The position numbers and the translations under genes were made by a program. A stretch of DNA of 33,890 nucleotides, from contig JAAYDU010000068.1 of NCBI GenBank assembly GCA_012729095.1, forward strand, positions 1-33,890, given 5' to 3'. Shown here one piece after another: positions 32,001-33,890 of the stretch. How positions within the stretch are numbered: the first letter of the stretch is position 1; each line of letters opens with the position of its first letter. The DNA is from Methanobacteriota archaeon (GTDB lineage Archaea > Thermoplasmatota > Thermoplasmata > Methanomassiliicoccales > UBA472). The notes beneath the pieces are model-generated. The model saw only the letters and a program-made list of their open reading frames with translations. It did no database searches and had not been told where the DNA came from.

Positions 32001-33332
32001 GGAAGCGATGGACTTTCCGGCATCAGCGGTTACGAGGTCAGCCTTGACGGGGCGGCATGGGCCGAGGCCGCCGGAACACAGCACACGTTCGAACTCACCG
32101 ACGGCGTGCACACCATCCACGTTCGGGCGCATGACCTGGCAGGCAACTCCGTGGGAAGCAATGTGACGTTGACCGTTGACACGGTCTCGCCTCTGCTGAA
32201 TATCCTTTCGCCCAATGATGGTTCGTACAACAGCACCGGGAACGTGACCGTGGCGTGGGTTGCGGAAGACGCCACCTCCGGAACGGATGTCTGCGAGGTA
32301 AGCTGCGACGGCGTGAACTGGACGGCGGTCGAGGATGGGCAGCACACGTTCGAACTCACCGACGGCGTTCACACCATCCACGTTCGCGTTTACGACCTGG
32401 CAGGCAACTTCAATGTGAGCAACGTGACCTTCATCGTGGACACGATCGATCCCACCGCGGAGATAACGCCGACCGGTGAGAACGCTGGTATCGGGGATCC
32501 TATCATGGTCCACTTCTCCGAGGAGATGGATTGGAGTGGCCTAACGGTATCCGTTAACGGATCGCTGGCGACCTTCACGATCGGTCATGGCAATGTGACG
32601 TTGATCGATCAGGAGCTGGACCACTGCACGGAGTACACGGTGATCGTGTCAGGGGCAGACTTGGCCGGTAATCAGCTGTTCCTGTCCCACACCTTCCGCA
32701 CGACATGCATGGGGAGCATCGACGGACTTCTGGTCGATGAACAGGGCGCTTTCATGTCCGGTGTCACCGTCTATCTGGGCGACGCTATCACCACGGAGAC
32801 CACAGAGAGCGGTGAGTTCATTTTCTCCAACATCCCCATCGGTGACTACACCCTGGCCGTCGAGCTGGAGGGCTACGAGACCCTGACGGCGGAGGTGACC
32901 GTAGTGGTCGGCCATACCCACATGGGCGTTCTGACCCTGTACTACGCGGGGGTTTCCGTGATCGGCGTCCTGATCAACGAGGACGGCGATGCCCTGGGAG
33001 ATGTCATCTTGGAACTGAGCGGTGTGGGCACCCAGGTGACCGACGGATCGGGAAACTTCCAGTTCCTCAACGTTAACGAGGGGGAACACGTCCTCAGCGT
33101 CCAAGCGGACGGTTTCGACACGCTGACCGAGAACGTGGTCGTTGGAGAGGACGATGTCGATCTGGGCCAGTTGACCCTGGTGGCTTCGGACGGAGGGAAT
33201 GGCGGCGATGATGAGGATGACAATGATGATGACGGAGGCGCTGACAACACGCTTCTGATGATCGGCGCCATCGTTGCCGCGGTCATCGTCGCGGGCGTGG
33301 TCGGTTACGTCGTCTACACCAAAAGGAAGTGA
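29076..33332 (+). CDS. Large surface protein: beta-helix, Ig-like repeats, C-terminal membrane anchor
   Basis: A 1418-residue exported protein. Residues about 18-45 form a signal peptide ending near VQAA. About residues 75-640 are a right-handed parallel beta-helix with NosD/PbH1-type repeats of about 22-24 residues (N.ISNN..., YGI.L..S). Four Ig-like modules follow (about 779-1127). Next is a SbsA/Big_5-type Ig domain (about 1128-1210, HFSEEMD), then two carboxypeptidase-regulatory-like modules (GSIDGLLVDEQGAFMSGV and VSVIGVLINEDGDALGDV). An acidic linker (GGDDEDDNDDDGG) and a C-terminal membrane helix with a YTKRK tail end the protein. Many N-x-S/T sequons suggest heavy glycosylation. The role is probably adhesion or glycan binding; no catalytic motif is seen. 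Confidence 0.9.
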   Translation: MVFQIEGRVHLNFNRISCRALTMLVITCMLTALFIPGFVSTVQAAEYTAHGTIRIDGEADLASWIANNGTGSGTESDPYVIQGLNITGSDGICIYVGNTTSHLVVRDNFLHGASSYVSEYATGAGIALFNVINTVIDSNNCTDNVEGIRLIYHSNQNTISNNTVDGNTEYGIHLNSSTDNTISNNLGNDTGDGIYLYSSGSNMLYENVLTNNTNGIHLEYSAYCTISNNTCGNNENGILLDSTKALNNLGHSVVGNNCSSNHYGILMHLGMTSTFSNNTCNDNIYGLRLDTSTNSRIVANEMIGNSFGISIDLSYDVDVLNNLCIGGISDGISLQSSHDNVISGNLLGSNMYGARLHGSPGNVLSFNDCLDCIDGLRVAYSDDNTIHGNNCSWNTNGIHVDHSSNATLYENNCTNNDYGIFVGDSSNTTVHDNNCSENGDGIRLRSSDNSSLSQNWCHGNSNSNIYLQDSNDNSVSDNDCSDSDLYGIYLVHSASNHVENNKASRNQHGILLVWEHTKDNLVANNTCAMNDEHGIFLNFYSHDNVISNNSISSNGNSGIRLGSDVNNNHVHDNDCDLNARNGLSTYSARNNNITRNSFSGNLQHGISLESSADNMVYGNTLIDNNGATSIWNLTHAQAYDDGTNSWNTTAYGNEWSDWQSPDDLEPFGIVDSPYVLAGGQDHRPLASASFNITSPPDGAFMTQPNATVSGTARSFQIVSIVWHNVADGSYGNFTVASDWSGTVPVVPGYNEITVTMTDGAGRTLSDSVTLVFDILEPFLDILSPENGSYNNNGSVTVVWTGSDEDTGIDHYAVSADGESWTNVSATQETFLLPEGTHVLLVRAYDLTGNFNESGVTVIVDMTSPSLEILSPEDGSYNSTGNVTVTWVAEDATAGIDRSEVSVDGGDWTTANGTSYALSELDEGSHTVQVRTCDLAGNFNGSSVSFTVDITAPSLEITSPENGSYNNNGSVTVVWTGSDGLSGISGYEVSLDGAAWAEAAGTQHTFELTDGVHTIHVRAHDLAGNSVGSNVTLTVDTVSPLLNILSPNDGSYNSTGNVTVAWVAEDATSGTDVCEVSCDGVNWTAVEDGQHTFELTDGVHTIHVRVYDLAGNFNVSNVTFIVDTIDPTAEITPTGENAGIGDPIMVHFSEEMDWSGLTVSVNGSLATFTIGHGNVTLIDQELDHCTEYTVIVSGADLAGNQLFLSHTFRTTCMGSIDGLLVDEQGAFMSGVTVYLGDAITTETTESGEFIFSNIPIGDYTLAVELEGYETLTAEVTVVVGHTHMGVLTLYYAGVSVIGVLINEDGDALGDVILELSGVGTQVTDGSGNFQFLNVNEGEHVLSVQADGFDTLTENVVVGEDDVDLGQLTLVASDGGNGGDDEDDNDDDGGADNTLLMIGAIVAAVIVAGVVGYVVYTKRK
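31410..32457 (+). repeat. Four tandem Ig-like modules in an alternating A-B-A-B pattern
   Basis: Modules start at 31410, 31671, 31935 and 32196 (units of 261, 264, 261 and about 261 bp). Modules 1 and 3 share NNNGSVTVVWTGSD, with 50 identical bp at 31425-31474 and 31950-31999. Modules 2 and 4 share NSTGNVTV.WVAEDAT. Modules 3 and 4 also share HTFELTDGVHTIHVR in DNA (from 32079 and 32340). This points to duplication of a two-module unit and later conversion. Confidence 0.8.
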
Positions 33333-33349
33333 ACGCCCGCAATAAACCC

Positions 33350-33364
33350 TTTTTTTCCTTTTTT
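33350..33364 (+). terminator. T-rich terminator after the surface protein gene
   Basis: T runs interrupted by CC about 18 nt after the stop codon, typical of an archaeal intrinsic terminator. No hairpin is needed or visible. Confidence 0.55.
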
Positions 33365-33458
33365 ACAGGGCCAGCATCGGTCCGAAATGAACGATGGAAA
33401 ATAGAACGGTAAAAGGTTGGCAGGGCTTTCGCCCCGAAAAGGTTTGAAGCTTGCCTGA

Positions 33459-33644
33459 TTAGAACCTATCCTTGGGCTTGTGCTTCTGGAAGCAATCCCT
33501 GCAATAAACAGGCCTGCCCTCGGTCGGCTTGAAAGGAACCTGACACGCTGCTCCGCAGTCGGAGCAAACTACATCGTGCATCTCTCGGGGTCCGTCGTTC
33601 CTGGGACGGTTGTATCCGCCCGAATTACCTCTGTTTCCGTACAT
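33459..33644 (-). CDS. Small zinc-ribbon protein, CxxC-x17-CxxC type
   Basis: A 61-residue protein with a Gly/Asn/Arg-rich N-terminus (MYGNRGNSGGYNRPRN) and one zinc ribbon: CSDC, 17 residues, then CRDC, including VPFKPTEGRPVYCRDCF. This is the CxxC-x17-CxxC family seen in many archaea and bacteria, probably nucleic-acid-associated given the basic, Gly/Arg-rich flank; the function is unproven. It is transcribed toward the surface protein gene. Confidence 0.82.
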   Translation of the reverse strand: MYGNRGNSGGYNRPRNDGPREMHDVVCSDCGAACQVPFKPTEGRPVYCRDCFQKHKPKDRF

Positions 33645-33890
33645 TACTAAACTACCTACTGTTGTTATATCCCGCTTCCTTGCGGTTACGAGATAATACT
33701 GCCATAATCCCCATACTATTTAAGCGGATGCTATCAAATCATTTTCGTTCAATTATTATTATGTGAGCTGTTCGAAGACATCTTTCCGAAGCTCGTCCAG
33801 ATAAGCTTGGGAAAGAGGTCTTGAAAAGTCTCAGAAATCTGTAAGGGTGGATGCGTTCATTCTTTTGTTTGGAGACACAAAAATGAGCGC
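33645..33890. other. Gene-free right end
   Basis: AT-rich region upstream of the zinc-ribbon gene with TATA-like sequence at about 33665-33671 and 33716-33724. No open frame or RNA fold is convincing; it probably holds the promoter of the zinc-ribbon gene and of a gene beyond the window. Confidence 0.3.

Overview
The window looks like a euryarchaeal chromosome of about 58-60 % GC. The best match is a methanogen-type member of the Thermoplasmatota such as the Methanomassiliicoccales, but this is inferred from gene content and not proven. The reasons are an archaeal topoisomerase I, NikR with a hypA-hypD pair (nickel and [NiFe]-hydrogenase maturation), a UPF0251/DUF134 plus DUF5320 module, a SelB-like factor with a degenerate G domain, and archaeal promoters. 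Many first genes have a TATA-like box centred about 26-30 nt before the start codon, which implies leaderless mRNAs. Genes inside operons instead use ATGA overlaps or GGAGG sites.

Layout. 1-5948 holds information and housekeeping genes: topA (cut by the window edge), nikR, then an overlapping asparagine-synthase-domain/folC/nth operon and a small zinc-ribbon gene. 6070-7511 is hypA-hypD. 7489-10245 holds a DUF998 membrane protein and a NatA/NatB-type ABC exporter. 10297-16633 holds a DEAD-box helicase, a two-domain PPK2, the SelB-like protein, a PiT transporter with its DUF47 partner, a decayed CorA remnant and msrB. 16702-19498 holds two membrane or surface proteins and a cysteine-rich ferredoxin-like protein divergent from an ArsR-type regulator.

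19552-20738 is the most unusual stretch. It carries three tandem, nearly identical genes for about 70-residue proteins of unknown function. Each has its own copy of a CGTAACAA-N4-TTAT promoter block and a GGAGG site. Each also has a perfectly paired stem-loop at the predicted 5' end of the transcript, and the stem sequences differ while the position is kept.

20818-24717 holds a radical SAM protein, a GNAT acetyltransferase behind a perfect 10-bp inverted repeat, a YkgJ-type cysteine-cluster protein, DUF134 with two glycine-rich DUF5320 proteins, and an IscU-type scaffold. 24883-28399 is a sensor kinase / response regulator / REC-PAS operon in which two of three genes are broken: a G8 tract shifts the kinase frame and an in-frame TAG interrupts the REC domain. 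29076-33332 encodes a 1418-residue surface protein (beta-helix, four alternating Ig-like modules, C-terminal anchor). A 61-residue zinc-ribbon protein closes the window.

Connections. NikR sits near nickel-insertion genes. PPK2 and PiT-DUF47 lie within 3 kb of each other (phosphate and polyphosphate). DUF134, DUF5320, IscU and the ferredoxin-like protein suggest metal-cluster handling. No CRISPR array, insertion sequence or convincing tRNA or rRNA gene was seen.
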